Origin: Echinostoma caproni
Taxonomy: Eukaryota; Platyhelminthes; Trematoda; Plagiorchiida; Echinostomatidae
NCBI GenBank assembly: GCA_900618425.1
Contig: UZAN01041577.1
Span: 1-57,126, forward strand
Direction of reading: 5' to 3'
DNA: 57,126 nucleotides
Numbering within the stretch: position 1 is the stretch's first letter; the number at the start of each line of letters is the position of its first letter. Under the pieces are notes generated by a model that searched no databases, was not told the origin of the DNA, and saw only the letters and a program-made list of their open reading frames with translations. Positions 34,765 to 48,354 of the stretch are shown here, in pieces. Made by a program: the position numbers and the translations under genes.

Positions 34765-37700
34765 AAACCCCATCCATCCATTTCTCAGTCCTGTCCTGTC
34801 CTTACTAAATCAGATTTTCTGTGGGTTCAAAAACTATCCTTAAAATCAGAGACCTGTTCATACACCAAAAAAACAGATAAGATATCGAAATCATGTGATG
34901 CTTATAATACTCGAAATTGTCTGTAGCATTCCTCAACCTTTTTTGTCCGTCCTGTTTGCCGATTCATGGATATTAAAGGTCTAGTAGATCAAGAAAAACA
35001 CCAGTTAGCAGGCGAATCAAAAGTAAAACTTTGAATTTGTTTCACGGTAAACAACTAGTCTCAATAATTCCCCATTTTTCAAAATCAAAGAAATTTCAAG
35101 TTTTAGCAGAGTGATCTCGTTTTGGACTCGGTGAGCCGATTGTTTGATTTGACTAGTTCTGGAACTACAGTGATTTAAACAACCACACAAAAGCCAGGGG
35201 TCAGCCCAAAAGGGCTGGTACGCTTGAGAAGGCTGCAACGGTCTATATGTATTCAACTCAGGCTTGTACCATCAATATGTACTTGAACCAAGTAATGTTT
35301 AACAACATGGTTGTGTATGACCAGAACGGTGACGCACAAGTTCAAAAACGACTTCTTTCTTTCAACACAGACTGCAATAACTACACTTTTACCCATGAAA
35401 CCGGCATTCTCGTTTATTGAAACAGATTTTTGTAGTTGTCGTAACAGTAACCTAAGTAGCGCTGAGATGACTATTGAAAATATCATTCAATTTTGCCGAT
35501 TCTTCTAGTGAAGTCTGGCGAAATAAAAAGTAAACAAAAGTGATACATCGAGTGAATGATCTAACTAGTGATGAAATGTTACTAAATGGGGAAAATGTGT
35601 GCATAAAAAGAAATTCTCTCCTTGAAATTTTATTGCGCATGAGCCACAAAATTCTGTGATTATTATTGAGGAAGTCTTCAAATTATCCACGTAAATTTTC
35701 ATCATAATGCTGCTTCCCCTCCCCCCGGAAGACAAATACTCCCGTGCTTTTTTCCCGGGTCACTCAGCTTGTCCATAAAGTTACGCGTATTTATTGCCCG
35801 ACACATGCGTCCCATCAGTGACTTCCAATCCCAATTAACCACTTTGTCTCTGATATGTCATACTGTCAATCATTTTCTAATTGCTGTGGGCGACTGGGTC
35901 TTCCATCATCTCACGCATTGTTTACTTCCTTGCCAATTTCGATGAATGAAACAGTTCAGAGGGGTAGTCTAAATATAAGTGAAGTGAAATAGCACGCACA
36001 GTTTCATAATTGTCCATTAAATAAAACAAATTCCACCCAGAGACATTCACAGAGGGGGAAGGGCTCCGCAAAGCAATGTTTGTGTATGTTGCTAGGGGTG
36101 ACTAAATACAGCACTAGTTGTTTACGTGACCTAAAGAATTTCTCGGTCTGAAACGATGGCTCTCCAAATATTTCCACTTCGCAAAGGAAATCAAAACATC
36201 TGCTTCATGACTAACGTTGCATATTTTACGGTATCAATTCAGCTAATGTATTGAACGACAGAAAACCTATGGGTTTATTTGCCTTACCATTTTGGAGATA
36301 ATAAATGGATAAGGGTGCGTCTTGTGACAAAAATGTAAGACTGTTTATTCGTCCACCGTCACCATTAGTAATTTTTATGGTTATTTTCGGTCCTTTGGTA
36401 GTAAAGGAGTTTTCGTTTTCAACTCCGTCACTTTACAGATTTTAAATTAACAGCAATATAAACATTTGCCTTCAAGATAAGTGAGAGTAAAGCTCAAATC
36501 TCCTGATTAGTGAGAATGCTAATAAGCAGTTAGGGCTCACTTTCCACTTAACCAATTTTTGTTTCTTCGTTAAGTGTGAGCGTATCGAGAGAGTGAAAAA
36601 TTCGCAGTCAAAAATTTGTCTTCCAGCGGTCATAGGTCGTTTACAACTGATCACCCGAGGCCAACTTGATTTAATCGATGACACCTGTCACATGTACCAA
36701 AAGGAGCGTGATCAGAATGCTCAAACTGGCCTGACCTTCTGGGTGTAAACACAATTACATAAGGCTTGGATTACGTTTGGCAAACAAATGATTATACAAA
36801 AGAACTTGGCCATTTAATTACCAGTCCTCTCTTGGAAACGCAACACAGCGCCGTTTTCGGCGTGTTAATGAAACTCGGTAAAATAGTTTACTTACCTTCG
36901 TGACCTTTGATTTACTTTGAGAAAGGAAAAGGGATACATTCAATCCATGCCCAAGAAGTTGGTAAGAATGCTCCAACGTTTATTGGATTTGTTCATGAGT
37001 GCGATACAATTGACAAGATAAAGAGTCTCGTATCGATTGCTTTTTCGCACCTATGGAGGCCACTGGGCTTTGTTATTGCGCAGGTTGGGATCTTGAAGTT
37101 ATAGCTAGAGTTGCGCAGGGAGTGCTTTCATTGTGATTAGAAGGATACAGTTGGCATGCGTGAACTGTTTTGTTTTGTTTTGAGTTGTATTGAATTTCAG
37201 TGAAACTTTAGCGAGTTATATGCAAGCTTTCAGCAAAAAAGGTACCACACTCACAATACGGACCAAACATGCAAAAGTAAGATATCGTGCGTGCGCAATG
37301 TGAACTTAACTTCTAAAAGTACTAGAAAGTTCAAAAGAACACTCTTCTTGTCGATTAGTATCCGAGCAAGAAGGGATACCAAGGAATTTCCAAACGCATA
37401 TATCCGAGTGAGGATGAGTTTGTATGTGGAACTGATGGGGGTGGGGTGGGATTTGAATGCACACAGATCAATGTGTAAAGGATGGGTGCAATCCAATCGA
37501 ATATTGTCAGCAAACTTCAAGCACGCATTAATAGAACCATCAAAGATATTGCCTATCAAAACAGATAACGGAAATTGGGAAACAGCTGAAAGGCCACGCC
37601 TCAGCAGCTTGAAATCAGTCTTTAACAAACCAGGAAAAATCACACGGGAGCAGTGAAGGAGTACAAGGATAATAAGTTGTTGAACGAAAGCCCCTATCAC

Positions 37701-39980
37701 CGAAAAAACGAACAAAATTGATGCAGTCTTCTTATTTGGAAAGAGGGAACTTTCAGCTATCAATAGTTTGGGCATGTAAAGATCAGCGAAGGTTGCTTTC
37801 ATGTTTTAAACTTAAATTCACAAAAAGGATCCCGCTCCCCTGTTTTTCCTGAATCTGTACATTCTCAGAGGGAGATGGGAAACGGTTTGAAGTAAAAATA
37901 CATTGGAAACATTTTTTGGGGATTAAGATTAAGACCGGATAAAGTGGAATACGTGACGAGGTGAGATACGTTTATGCTAAATTCAGCCAGTTCCGATTGA
38001 TTAGATACGGAAACAGAAATGGTGATTTCATCCGCATACTTAAAATGTCGTACAGTGGGATGAATAGGTAAATGGCATCATATGCGTATATGATACTGAG
38101 AAGAAGGTTGATAATTTACTTGGAAAGTTTAACAATCCTTAACCACAATACTGGTCATTGTATACTTGCTGTATATATATATTGCCATCAAAATTCCGGT
38201 TTTCATTTTATGTACGAAGATATTGCAATCAAACACCTGATTATCATACTCCCTTCGGTAATCAGAAGCAGCTCGTTCTAGCGTTATCTTTCTTGTGTTC
38301 ATGTACTATGCCAGTGACAAAGCGCGCCAGAAACAAACAGGGAACATGTTCAGCCATATTGCTTGACACGGTCTAATACAAACTGAACACCAAAACGGCC
38401 TCTGTACACAACTGTGTTGGTTGGTCAGTTGCTGAATTATCAAAAAGTAGCTTGTTCGAACCATCATGCATTCGTTCACATTCTAAATTGCCCATTGGTA
38501 TTATGTGATCCACTCAGGGACTTTTGACTGGCTCATTTCTCGGAAAATGCCATAAGAATACATGGATGAAGCAATGGACGTTGACTGCATTCTCCCCATC
38601 ACCAGCACCACCAGCACCACATTACAAAAGAGAAAAAATTGCTTTGGTCACTCAGCCAATACAGCCTTCGAGTGATATTGTACACAATCTATTGAGAACA
38701 AGCAGAAAGAAGTGAATAAACAATTCTGCTATTAAATGATAGTTCAATTTGCCAAAGTTAAAGGACCAAGGCACGGAAGCCAGAGAGTATAACGGTAAAA
38801 GGAAAGTATTTATATTTTTCCGCACAATGCAGTTGGAGTCAGTTGTCAAAACAGCGAGTGTCCGATTCAGTTGTCCAACAGTTGGATGTACTTTATCACT
38901 GAACTCTTTCTAACATGTGAACCGATTTTTTAAGGCCATTTTGAATGAGTCGTATCATTGTTTGGGTTCTAGGTCTCAGTTTTGGGGAGTTCTATAACTT
39001 CTTACATGGTTAATGCATTTACAATGGAACTTATCTCCTGAAAGCCAAGAGGAACAATGAACGAATGTTTCATCCTTACTGGAACTTGTGAACAGCACAT
39101 ACCCTCTGCCTCTGGTGGAACTGGAACTGTTTGTTTTTCCTCCAGACAGGTGATTCACACACGCAAACTCATTGTGCACATACCTATTCCCCTACTCCTG
39201 TGAAGTAAGCTGCTGGGGTCGAACTGGCCATATTTAAGTACACCCCCCAACCCTCCCCAAGAAGTGATAAAACCAGGAGAAATTGTAATTGCCTACCATT
39301 TGACTGGGCTCAGTCACCCGGCTTTACTTTTACTTCATACAGTTAACAGAAGGATGTAAAATAAACCAACAACCAATGACAGTATTGGCTGCTTCCACGC
39401 ATCCTATTTATGAACCCATAAATACTCCTCTGGGAACACTGGATTACCTTTGGTTACCCATCATTATTACGATTACGTAATCTCTCATGGTCACCCACCG
39501 AAACGGTGAACTACTTGCATGAACTCAAGGCCTAATGACTATCTCAGTAACATCATCCCAATGCAATCGGTTTTATGAAACGGTATTTTTCAAGCTTGGT
39601 CAATATGACACTCAACACTGAAGAGTATTGGGAGAGTTGCGCAGTTATTTTGCCTTTGGTAGGCAACATCCCGGACAGTCGAGATTGTAATCCCACTCGA
39701 TAACCCCTAGCAATATCTGGTTTGACCTTCAGCAGCTGATTACAGTTCGTCGAAAATACCGAACAATAATAGTGCGTGATTGCTTCATTGATGCTGGACT
39801 TCTCAGTAGGCATAGGCATTTTACATCTAATAAACACGAGCTAGCAGTTATGAAGCAGTTGTCACTTCTGCTGATCTCCAAACAGATCGATGACGGTCTA
39901 AGTGTTCAATTTCATCTTTGATTCCACTAATATTGGTATAATGAATAGGTATTTATCTAAAGAACAACAGCCACGTTGTT
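34765..39980. other. 5.2 kb without a supportable gene
   Basis: The longest frame (37802-37251, minus, 183 codons) is overlapped by an equally open plus-strand frame and has no recognised motif or clear splice sites. Nothing else stands out. Confidence 0.4.
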
Positions 39981-39989
39981 GGAAAATTG

Positions 39990-40135
39990 GAAAACGAGGT
40001 TTTGAACCCAGATTGACTGTCGTTCACGTGTTAGATTTGCGTGCTATATTGATTTGCGACGAATAGGTCAAATAAAACCAGGTTTCGAACACCTGGCGGA
40101 TGATCGAAGTGATTAGCATCTGCCTTTTGAAGCCT
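39990..40135 (-). repeat. Possible decayed tRNA-derived SINE(s), two B-box matches
   Basis: On the minus strand GGTTCAAAACC (40008-39998) and GGTGTTCGAAACC (40093-40081) fit the B-box core GWTCRANNC. Each is preceded by sequence like the 3' half of a tRNA, but no convincing A box is visible. Chance matches are possible. Confidence 0.3.
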
Positions 40136-43100
40136 GGCCTCTGTTCACTAAATAACTTAATGCAAAGTTTCGAATTTCCATGGCAAACCGTTGATTACGG
40201 CATTTTGGAACCAGTTACCAACTCGGATAATTATCATCTATCTACCGAATGTAAAAACAGTAACTGCCTAAGCCCAAGCCCCGATTTAATCGATGGACTG
40301 TTGAATTTTGTGACCGACTAAGAGGACAGAACCACCCTTTTTGTTTTCACCTATCTGATTTAAGGAAAATGGTCGTAGTATATTTTTAAGGTAGGGATCG
40401 AAAACGTACTTGAATTAGCTGTTCTGAATACCTTTAAAACTTCTTCCATCCCGACAGCGGAGAAAGCATTGAAACATGTAGGCGCAAATTTTTTTTATCA
40501 ACCGGGGATTTCTGTCACCTTAATGAGCAGAATAGTAATTCTTTTGGCACGATTCACATGACCTGATGACTTCTGACTTCTGGCATATTTAAAGTTTTAC
40601 GTTTCAGAAAGCACGTCTAACGGGATATCATTCAATCAGTCGTAATGAAGTTGTCTATTGTGGAGGGTGGCTAATTATCATGAGGTAATCACTGAAGCAG
40701 CCCAGTAGATTAAACGAAATAGCTTCTTTCCTTTCAAACAAAGAGTAAATCTATCAGTTACATTCATGAAGCAGATTAGCGCAAATTCCAATCGGGAAAA
40801 CTGATGATGACAATATTGCTTGGATTTGGATATGCCACCTGAGATGAACAAAGTGTATGGGCTATCACATTTGAGAAGGTATAATGAGTTGCTTCACAGC
40901 ACAGATCAAAACTCAGTCAATGAATGATATTGATCTATAGAAAACCGGAGTATCTTGTGTTTTCAGTGTGTCGTGGTCACACGAAAGCCTTAAACTTGTC
41001 CTTATATTGCCAACATTAACAGCAAAACAAGGCCTGTGAATGGTTATCCTTGTAGAGGACCTAATTCTCGTTTGTTTGTCTTATTTCCGAAATATTTGAC
41101 TAATTTTCAAGTGATATTGCAGACAGGACAGGAAAAATAGTGCGTACTGAGATAAGTTCTAATAAGATCGAAATCGGTATCCAGTGCTCTTTTTTCACCT
41201 TCATTTACATTATCCTTCAGTTGTTCTTTACTTAAAAGGTGACGTGGAGTCATACTGGCAGGGAATATTCCTCTCCCCGCCGGCCCCTTACATAGATAGG
41301 CAGATCATTCAATACTGATTGATTCATCCCGATGTAAAACAGACAAGGTTCGGGAAAAAAATGTTTCAAATAAGACCTTGCCCTTATTAAACAGGATCTA
41401 CTCATGGAATACTCAATAATATCCACCGCTAATTCCCATAATAGTCACTTACTTATGTCGGAAAAAATATTTTATGGTTTTGAAAAAAAATGTAATGTGA
41501 ATAACAACTGCCCGTAGTGGACCGCTAATAGTGAATTTTAATTATTAAAGAAAGTCAACCGATTTGGTTCCATTTCGTGTCCCTTTGATGATGAATTAGA
41601 AGCCAGTTAAGGACCATTTCGTTCGTGAGATTCCCACCTCTTTCTTGCCTACAAAATTCTTAGCAGTCTTTGATTCGTTTTCAGTTCCTTATTTTACTCG
41701 GTCAAATAGAAGTGTGTTTGCGAACTGTTCGTGGGTGATCACTTGTGTGGAGACGCAGCATCAAATATACTGGGGTGTTTCCTATTGCTATGGTGTCGAC
41801 CCGGCTATCCTGTGTCCTGCATGCTGAGGTGACATGCAAATGTCATGCGTGATATTTCCTTTTCGTGATACACAATGAGAGACATGAAAAGGATCCGTTG
41901 CTAAGGGATGGATTCAGAACCGACGAAGGGTAACAGTTGTGAAGTGAGAACACTCCATCTCTGTGACCACACAATGAAATAAGTTAACAAAATTTGATTC
42001 GGTACCATCGGTGGGGGGAAAGTGAAATACTTGAGCGAGGATCAAATTAGATTAACTGTTCCTTGAACTGGAATCTGATTGATATCGTAAAATGGAGAAT
42101 TTCTTACGGGTGCAGGTTGTCACAGAGACCCATGTTTCGAGATTGCTAAGTTTTATCGATCTCGATAGCAGATCGAAAATGAATCCTGGGAACACTACGT
42201 TAAACGTTGTGGTTGCCAATCAGTCTATTTCCGAGATGACTGCTCTGTCCTTTACTTGAAACAGTTTTTTCTTAGTTTTGTTATCATTGTGTGTCAGATG
42301 TGAGACACAGCTTTACTTTCAGTGTGCAAAATCTTTGTTCTTTTCAAATGGGCCGCTTCTAATATGCATGATTTCTTTCACCAACCACGAACAACAGAAT
42401 CGGCATTAGCGAGAGTTGAACTCCGATGACTTCTCCTCCAGAAATGAGCATATATACCTCGAACCTGATTTTCATCGTTCACAGGTTTTCTCTAATTCTT
42501 CTAAAAACAGTTTCAGCATGAGAATATGGGTGGTTGGCATGAAAAAATGCCAATGAGAGAAATATCCACTTGTTACCAACACAGTGAGGTATCGAATGTA
42601 TAGTTTGGGGAGCGACGTGAAATAAAGATAGCTATGGCCGGTTTTTGATAGACCTCCATGGTACTTCGGAGAGCTCGTTTCGGAATTTAGACGAAATCTG
42701 GCATTAATTTATCAGTGCTATACAAACCAACTCATTTGTCCCTCCAGTTTCCACATACTATTATCTCTCATTTTTAGATTATCTCGCTTTTAGCGAAAAT
42801 AAAGCTCATGGATAAATCTTTATTTGATGGGACTGCCACATGTACCTTTCACTGGTGTCAGATATTTTATGTCACGGTTGAAATCGTTGTAAAGAATCAT
42901 TTTATGCCATACCATTTTATAAAAATATTGAGTATTGATGAACCGAACTATATGTCTGCTCAACACTCAAAACTACTTTCGGGGAGCATTGAAAATTTCC
43001 TTTTTACTGCATATATATTCTCATTCAAATATTATGTACCAACTATCTCAACTGAACATATTGTTTTCCATTCATAAATGTGAATAGAGAAGTCAGAAAC

Positions 43101-43205
43101 ATGAATTTGCACAACATATCCATGGTCATTCCACTGCATCTGTACAAGTGCTCTTACAGTCGAAGTGATTTTTTAACTAACAACAATAAAGTCAGTTGAT
43201 TTCAT
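40136..43205. other. 3 kb without a supportable gene
   Basis: Only short frames and AT-rich DNA; nothing recognised. Confidence 0.4.
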
Positions 43206-43210
43206 TTTAG

Positions 43211-43460
43211 ACTTCATCGACGTGTTCCGCCCGCGGGTAGCGGTGGTTCCTTTCAACACTTTTCGGTGACATTATTATCAGGAGAGCTTTCCCAATCGAA
43301 CAAGCTGTACGACTTGCTTCGGTGTTTGCTGTTGCATCGCGCTGTCTCATTGAGTTTATCAACTAAGTCAAGTTATTCGACGCCGCCACTGGTTCCGTTG
43401 GTTCCAACAACGCCAAAGTATCTAGAAATCGAGCCTAATCTAGTATACAAGTTCCGATAG
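43211..43460 (+). CDS. Candidate exon of an unknown gene
   Basis: A strong acceptor (TTGATTTCATTTTAG ending at 43210) precedes 250 bases that stay open to a TAG at 43458-43460, giving 82 residues beginning LHRRVPPAGSGGSFQHF. The block is clearly GC-richer than the DNA on both sides, as expected for coding sequence here. The composition is balanced, with an LYDLLRCLLLHRA helix-like stretch and a Pro/Thr/Val-rich end. It may be a terminal exon, or end earlier at a GTATAC donor near 43442. No homologue is recognised, and no partner exon with matching phase was found nearby. Confidence 0.35.
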
Positions 43461-43464
43461 TAAC

Positions 43465-46400
43465 TGGTTGTCAAGTTGATCTAATGCGGTCATTCACATA
43501 CACGTAACGTAATCATAATCCGAAACCGTTATCGATCCTACGGCAATTTGGGACCCCTCGTCTTCGACATTTAGTTGACTGGATTTTCAGATGGTGATAA
43601 ACCGACCTCATGCCATGGCAAGATTTTCCAATCATTTTAAACCATCCACAGTTTGGAGATTCATTCGGATTCCATTCCGTCTACTTACAGAGTCTCGGTT
43701 GTCTTTCAGTCCGAATAGTACGCAATAACTCATTGCCACCTTCCATGGACTACTTATTTCTGTTTACCCCATGATGGCATAAACAATCCTTTTGTCTGAC
43801 ACTTCCCTGATCCACCCATGGTAATTTTAAATGTTTTGGTTTTGTAGATGAATTTCGTTTCCTGGTCAACAATCTCCCAATGTCTCACCTTATTTTCACA
43901 GTCAGAACACTTGTAGACCGGGGCAAATTCTAGTGGTTTAATTAAGTTGCAGAATATGAATCTTACAAATTCAGACGTGAAATACTCGCTGCTTCTGAAG
44001 TGGTCATTGCTCAGTGTTTAAGATTTAGAATGATTATATTGTTTTCACCAAACCTAGTGGTATAACCAGCAATAGGTAAGCTAAATGTCATTTTTACGTG
44101 AATTTTCCTGATGTGTTTGGGCTTATTGTGTTCTCTGACACCCATTAATGAAAAAACCGTTTATCCTTCTTCAGCATAAACAATGAGCTCTTCCCGGCGG
44201 GTAAACGCATCTATAGGAACTGCATCTATTCATGCTTTCTGCTGACCTGACATTAATTTTCTCTGCTTTTTCTTGTACTCTTTACCCTCAATTCACAGTT
44301 CTCTTGATAATCCTCCCTACTCCTGAATAGTTCATCGAATTCATCAAGTCAAGGCTTTTGGTGAGTAAATATTTTGCACAGTTTCCCTGAATTCATTCTG
44401 ACGATTTATGTGAAATATTCGGTGACTATGCTTTCAGCACTTGACAAAGGCATAAGGATAAGATCCGAGATAATCGCAAATGAAGGCATCTGGTTCCACT
44501 AATCGTGATCAAAATGAACGGCAAAAACAGCAAACCATTATTAGTCATTTTCTACTTCCTCGGCAATGACATCAACTTTTTTATGTTCATGTTGATATTC
44601 TACCAAGGATATAACAGTGGGGGGATTGATTAAACTTCTTAGTGGTTTGAAGGATGAATTGGGGTCAACTGTCTTGTTATCATGAGATGTTTTACAATAG
44701 AAGACCTTGAATGTCTTGTGATCACTTGACCTTCTAATTCTATATTTAGTAATCTTTGTATGCTTGTGCACGTCCATTCGCCATAATTGAACAACCCCAT
44801 GTTCAATGTTTGATGCTCCAAGCATAGCTAGGTCAAATCAATCGTAGTATCAAAGGTCACCAGTCCAATCCGGATGAGCAGAATATCCGTACACAGCTGT
44901 GGAACAATTGGGTACCATCTGTCCTGTCATGGGGCGTTTTCTTGGTCTGATTAACCCGCATCTGCTTCTTCGAGCATTCAGATATCGGCAGTATTTTGGT
45001 ATTCTTTATGTTCTCTAGAAAGAATCACGCGGTCCCGGATAAACTTCTTACACAATAACCGATTCCTTTGATGAATAAAATTTTGACGTGAACCTGACAG
45101 TCTATATGCACTCTAACTGTGTGCGTACATGCATTTTCTGCGCCTCTCTGCGTGAAATTTGCATTCAATTCATAATCATTTGCTGGACCATGCCAAGAAG
45201 ATTCTATTATACTCCATACACGGTCACATGCTGTGTCATGCGGGTTCCAGTGAGCATCAAAGAAGAGAACATGTTGAGCAACATTGTGCCAGTTCTGCAG
45301 GTAATGTTTCATGGTGAAAGCAGACATTAATTGCACTGACTGGCTTCTGAAATTTATGGAAGCATACTTCAGGCTACATTTGCATTCACTTGATGATGAG
45401 TGTCACAGATCGCCTATAAAAACGCAGCGCTTACGTCACCGTGATGAATCATACCAAATTGTAACCTCGAGCACCACAGTGTTCAGTTACATATATGAAA
45501 AATCCTAGTTCATAGGTAGTAAATAGAATAAATCAAGCTACCAAGTGTTGAGTGTGCTTTTCTTAAAAGGTACTGTTGTGAGTTTGAGGAATGTTCCTCC
45601 GTTAAACCTTTTCCTGCTTCAAACAAAAAGCCACGATCCATTTCTTTTTCAATCGATTAATTGTTCATTCTTCGTCAGAGATACCTGTGTTAACCGTAAT
45701 ATTTTTTTTCAAATTTTAATTTGTTCAAGATTGATTTTGATGAAGAGTAAAAAACATAGTTGATACGAGAATAATACCTTGAGAAAGATTACGTCTCAGC
45801 ATTGAGGAATGTGACGTTTTTCGACTAGTTTTACATACAATGCTCAATGTTATAAAGCCATCCGAGTGGATAGGAAAGCAATGTTGATTGACTGTTCCAA
45901 AACTATACGGTCGACTATAATTACGCGGTAACTCATGTTGTTGGAATAAAAAGACCTTTGGAATTCAGAAAGTGAAACGCAATGACGAATAAAACCAACT
46001 TTTACGCTAATATACTAGCGTGTATTAGTGCACGTACGTGTAGTGCGAGTAAATCCATCCTTTCGTAACGGGAAACATTGCTCAGGTCTTAAACTGAGAG
46101 AAATAAAAGCACTAGTTAACCCGTTGCCAAGATAGGCTTGTTAACTGTGAGATTCTTTGGATGTCGGAATACCGCACGATATATTGCCATATTTCTAGCT
46201 AGAAGCCACTCCTTTGTTCGGACGATGTAACACATCCCGCTTTCACGCACGCACGGTTTCTTCTGTGCTTATACTCTGATCCCGCCGTGAAGTTGATGAT
46301 AAGCTATGCAACCTGGACAGCCGTTCACTTCTGTGTTGCTCTGCTGGGAAGACTCAATTCGTTGTTTTTGAAGTGTATTTCTCGAGTGTTCGCAAACAGA

Positions 46401-47180
46401 GAGAGAGAGGGCGAGAGTACATGTATTCGACCCATGCCGATTGGAGTGGTGATTTTAAAAATGTCACATGGCATTGTGTTAGGTTGGATAGGCAAATAGA
46501 TAAAATATTCCACAAACAATAATGGCTATGAATGCTTTTCTAATTCCTCATATACACGGAATAATGTGAGTAGGAAGCAGGGCCGAATTGAGGTAGACGG
46601 GGGAAATGCAGGTAAACGAAGGATTGAGAAAGAATAAAACAGAGGAAATTGTTTGGGACAAGTTACCGGTGTGGGTTTGTAGTAGGGCAATCCAACTGTG
46701 CAGATCAAAAGTCTACCGCAAAAACGTAACTGTCTCAACTTTTCCACATTGTGGCAGTCTTTACCACAAATTGGAAGTTTCGAAATAGTCCTTCATAAAA
46801 ACAAAAGATGAACAAAACAGAAAAAGTTGGCGTTTTTTCGTGGTGCCGGCAGTATTGTGCTTTTTACCAAGGATAGTACATTGCAAAACGTGAAAGAGCA
46901 TATGAATAGATTGAACTGGTGAATCGATGTAGGAGGCCTTTGGTATATTTATATGTGTGTGTACATAAATGTGTATAAATATTTGTGTAAGCAAGTTTAT
47001 TGAATGCAGTATATTATAGGCCATCACTAGAGGCAGTGTTTTGAATAAATGCAAATCAACGGTTTTTTAAGGTAAAAAGGAATTTCTGACGATAAATGAT
47101 AGAAAAGACCATGTTTTACACCCTGTACCTGCGTGTCATGCATGACCATTTGCGTCACCATTGATTTTTGTCATGCATTT
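43465..47180. other. 3.7 kb without a supportable gene
   Basis: This lies downstream of the minus-strand gene at 47187. The minus-strand frame at 44825-44541 (94 codons) has protein-like composition but no firm splice support. A short GA-rich tract occurs at about 46400-46415. Confidence 0.35.
46996..47001 (-). promoter_or_regulatory. Possible polyadenylation signal AATAAA
   Basis: A minus-strand AATAAA lies about 190 bases beyond the stop at 47187. It would serve the two-exon gene if that exon is terminal. Such hexamers are common in AT-rich DNA. Confidence 0.3.
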
Positions 47181-47186
47181 CACATT

Positions 47187-47933
47187 TTAATGTACCCATA
47201 TCGCTTTTGCATAGCTACTACTAGGTTCGTTCCCGTATGGATTGATCGGACGCACCGGACCGGTAGTTAGAGTGCCCGATGATGTGCGACCGTCGCTAGT
47301 CTGAGAAATTTGTTTCCAACGCTGACGTTCCAGCCTACGTCGGCGCCTGCGTTCTCGACGTGTTAAGCCATCGGACGAGTGATATCGATTCATCCAGCGA
47401 CTATAAAGCATTTGAGTTTCCAGAAGTCGCGAGGGTGTTTTTGTAGAAGCGGAAGGATTATCTTGATGGACCGGCATATGTGATGTGCGTTCCTGGAATA
47501 AGCTGGCAGTTACTCCTTTTGGGGTGGACTGCTGTGCGTTTTCCGCTTCTGTACGGAAACGTCCGTTGCGCGGGCGATTTGTAGTGTGAACTTCCTGTGC
47601 CACTAGCCTTTCAGCTTTTGGCATCTCTTCTGTCACAATAGTTGGTGCTCGAGAGCCTTTTGTCTCAGGTGATGGAATCTGTCTATCGGATGCTCGTGTA
47701 GAGGTCGGAGTGGATGCTACATCTGTACTGGGCGCATCGGAAAGTTCATGAGGTGCAGATCGCAGAATTTTCAGATTTCGCGTTGGTGCGAAAGAGTTCC
47801 TCCGTTTTTGTGGACCCATAGCAATGGCGGACTGTTGTTTGGGACAGAGATGTGAGACTGGTTGATTACGAATCGCTTGCATAGATCGACGAAATTCTAC
47901 GGAGCTTCGATCCCAAACGGTGATGAATGTTAC
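47187..47933 (-). CDS. Unknown basic protein, 3' exon
   Basis: The minus-strand acceptor is a good one: CTCTTTTTGTTTCTCAAACA then ACGCAG, ending at 47934. The exon starts VTFITVWDRSSVEFRRSMQ and stays open for 248 codons to TAA at 47187. The phase (0) matches exactly the donor of the exon at 49543. The residues are rich in S, T, P and R, with a basic run at about 190-210 of this exon (RRERRRRRRLERQR), which suggests a disordered tail with a nuclear-localisation-like or RNA-binding patch. No domain, signal peptide or membrane segment is visible. The exon could instead end at a weak GTACAT donor at 47195. Function unknown; I do not assign a family. Confidence 0.65.
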   Translation of the reverse strand, partial: VTFITVWDRSSVEFRRSMQAIRNQPVSHLCPKQQSAIAMGPQKRRNSFAPTRNLKILRSAPHELSDAPSTDVASTPTSTRASDRQIPSPETKGSRAPTIVTEEMPKAERLVAQEVHTTNRPRNGRFRTEAENAQQSTPKGVTASLFQERTSHMPVHQDNPSASTKTPSRLLETQMLYSRWMNRYHSSDGLTRRERRRRRRLERQRWKQISQTSDGRTSSGTLTTGPVRPINPYGNEPSSSYAKAIWVH

Positions 47934-48354
47934 CTGCGTTGTTTGAGAAACAAAAAGAGTTCAGGTTTCAATAATTGTTGATTCACGGTGACAATACCGA
48001 CCATAAATATGAATAATTAAAATATTGACTGAGAATGAATTGGAGCTGTGTGATCTATTGCATTATCTGATACATCACGCAGTGTGCATGTACGTGGATT
48101 ACGTTGTTTTATTGGGTTAGAATCTTATGAAGTTCGATATTATTTTTTCCTTGAGGAATTATTGAAAATGTCGGAAAATCTATCAAACAATCGAAAAAAA
48201 ATAAACACTTCAATAATTTTAATAATAATTAATAATAATTTTTAATAATTTTAAATATTGTTCCATCAATTAAAATGAAGGATCTCGGAAATTTCTGGAA
48301 AACGTTATACTGATAGCCGAAGCAAAGTTGGAGCTTACGGTGCCTTTTCGTCCA

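Noticed and set aside
37251..37802. 183-codon minus-strand frame
   Set aside because: The plus strand is equally open here, no motif or family is recognised, and the splice signals are weak; probably chance.
44541..44825. 94-codon minus-strand frame starting MLGASNIEHG
   Set aside because: A possible acceptor (TTTGACCTAG) precedes it, but there is no polyadenylation signal, donor or homology.
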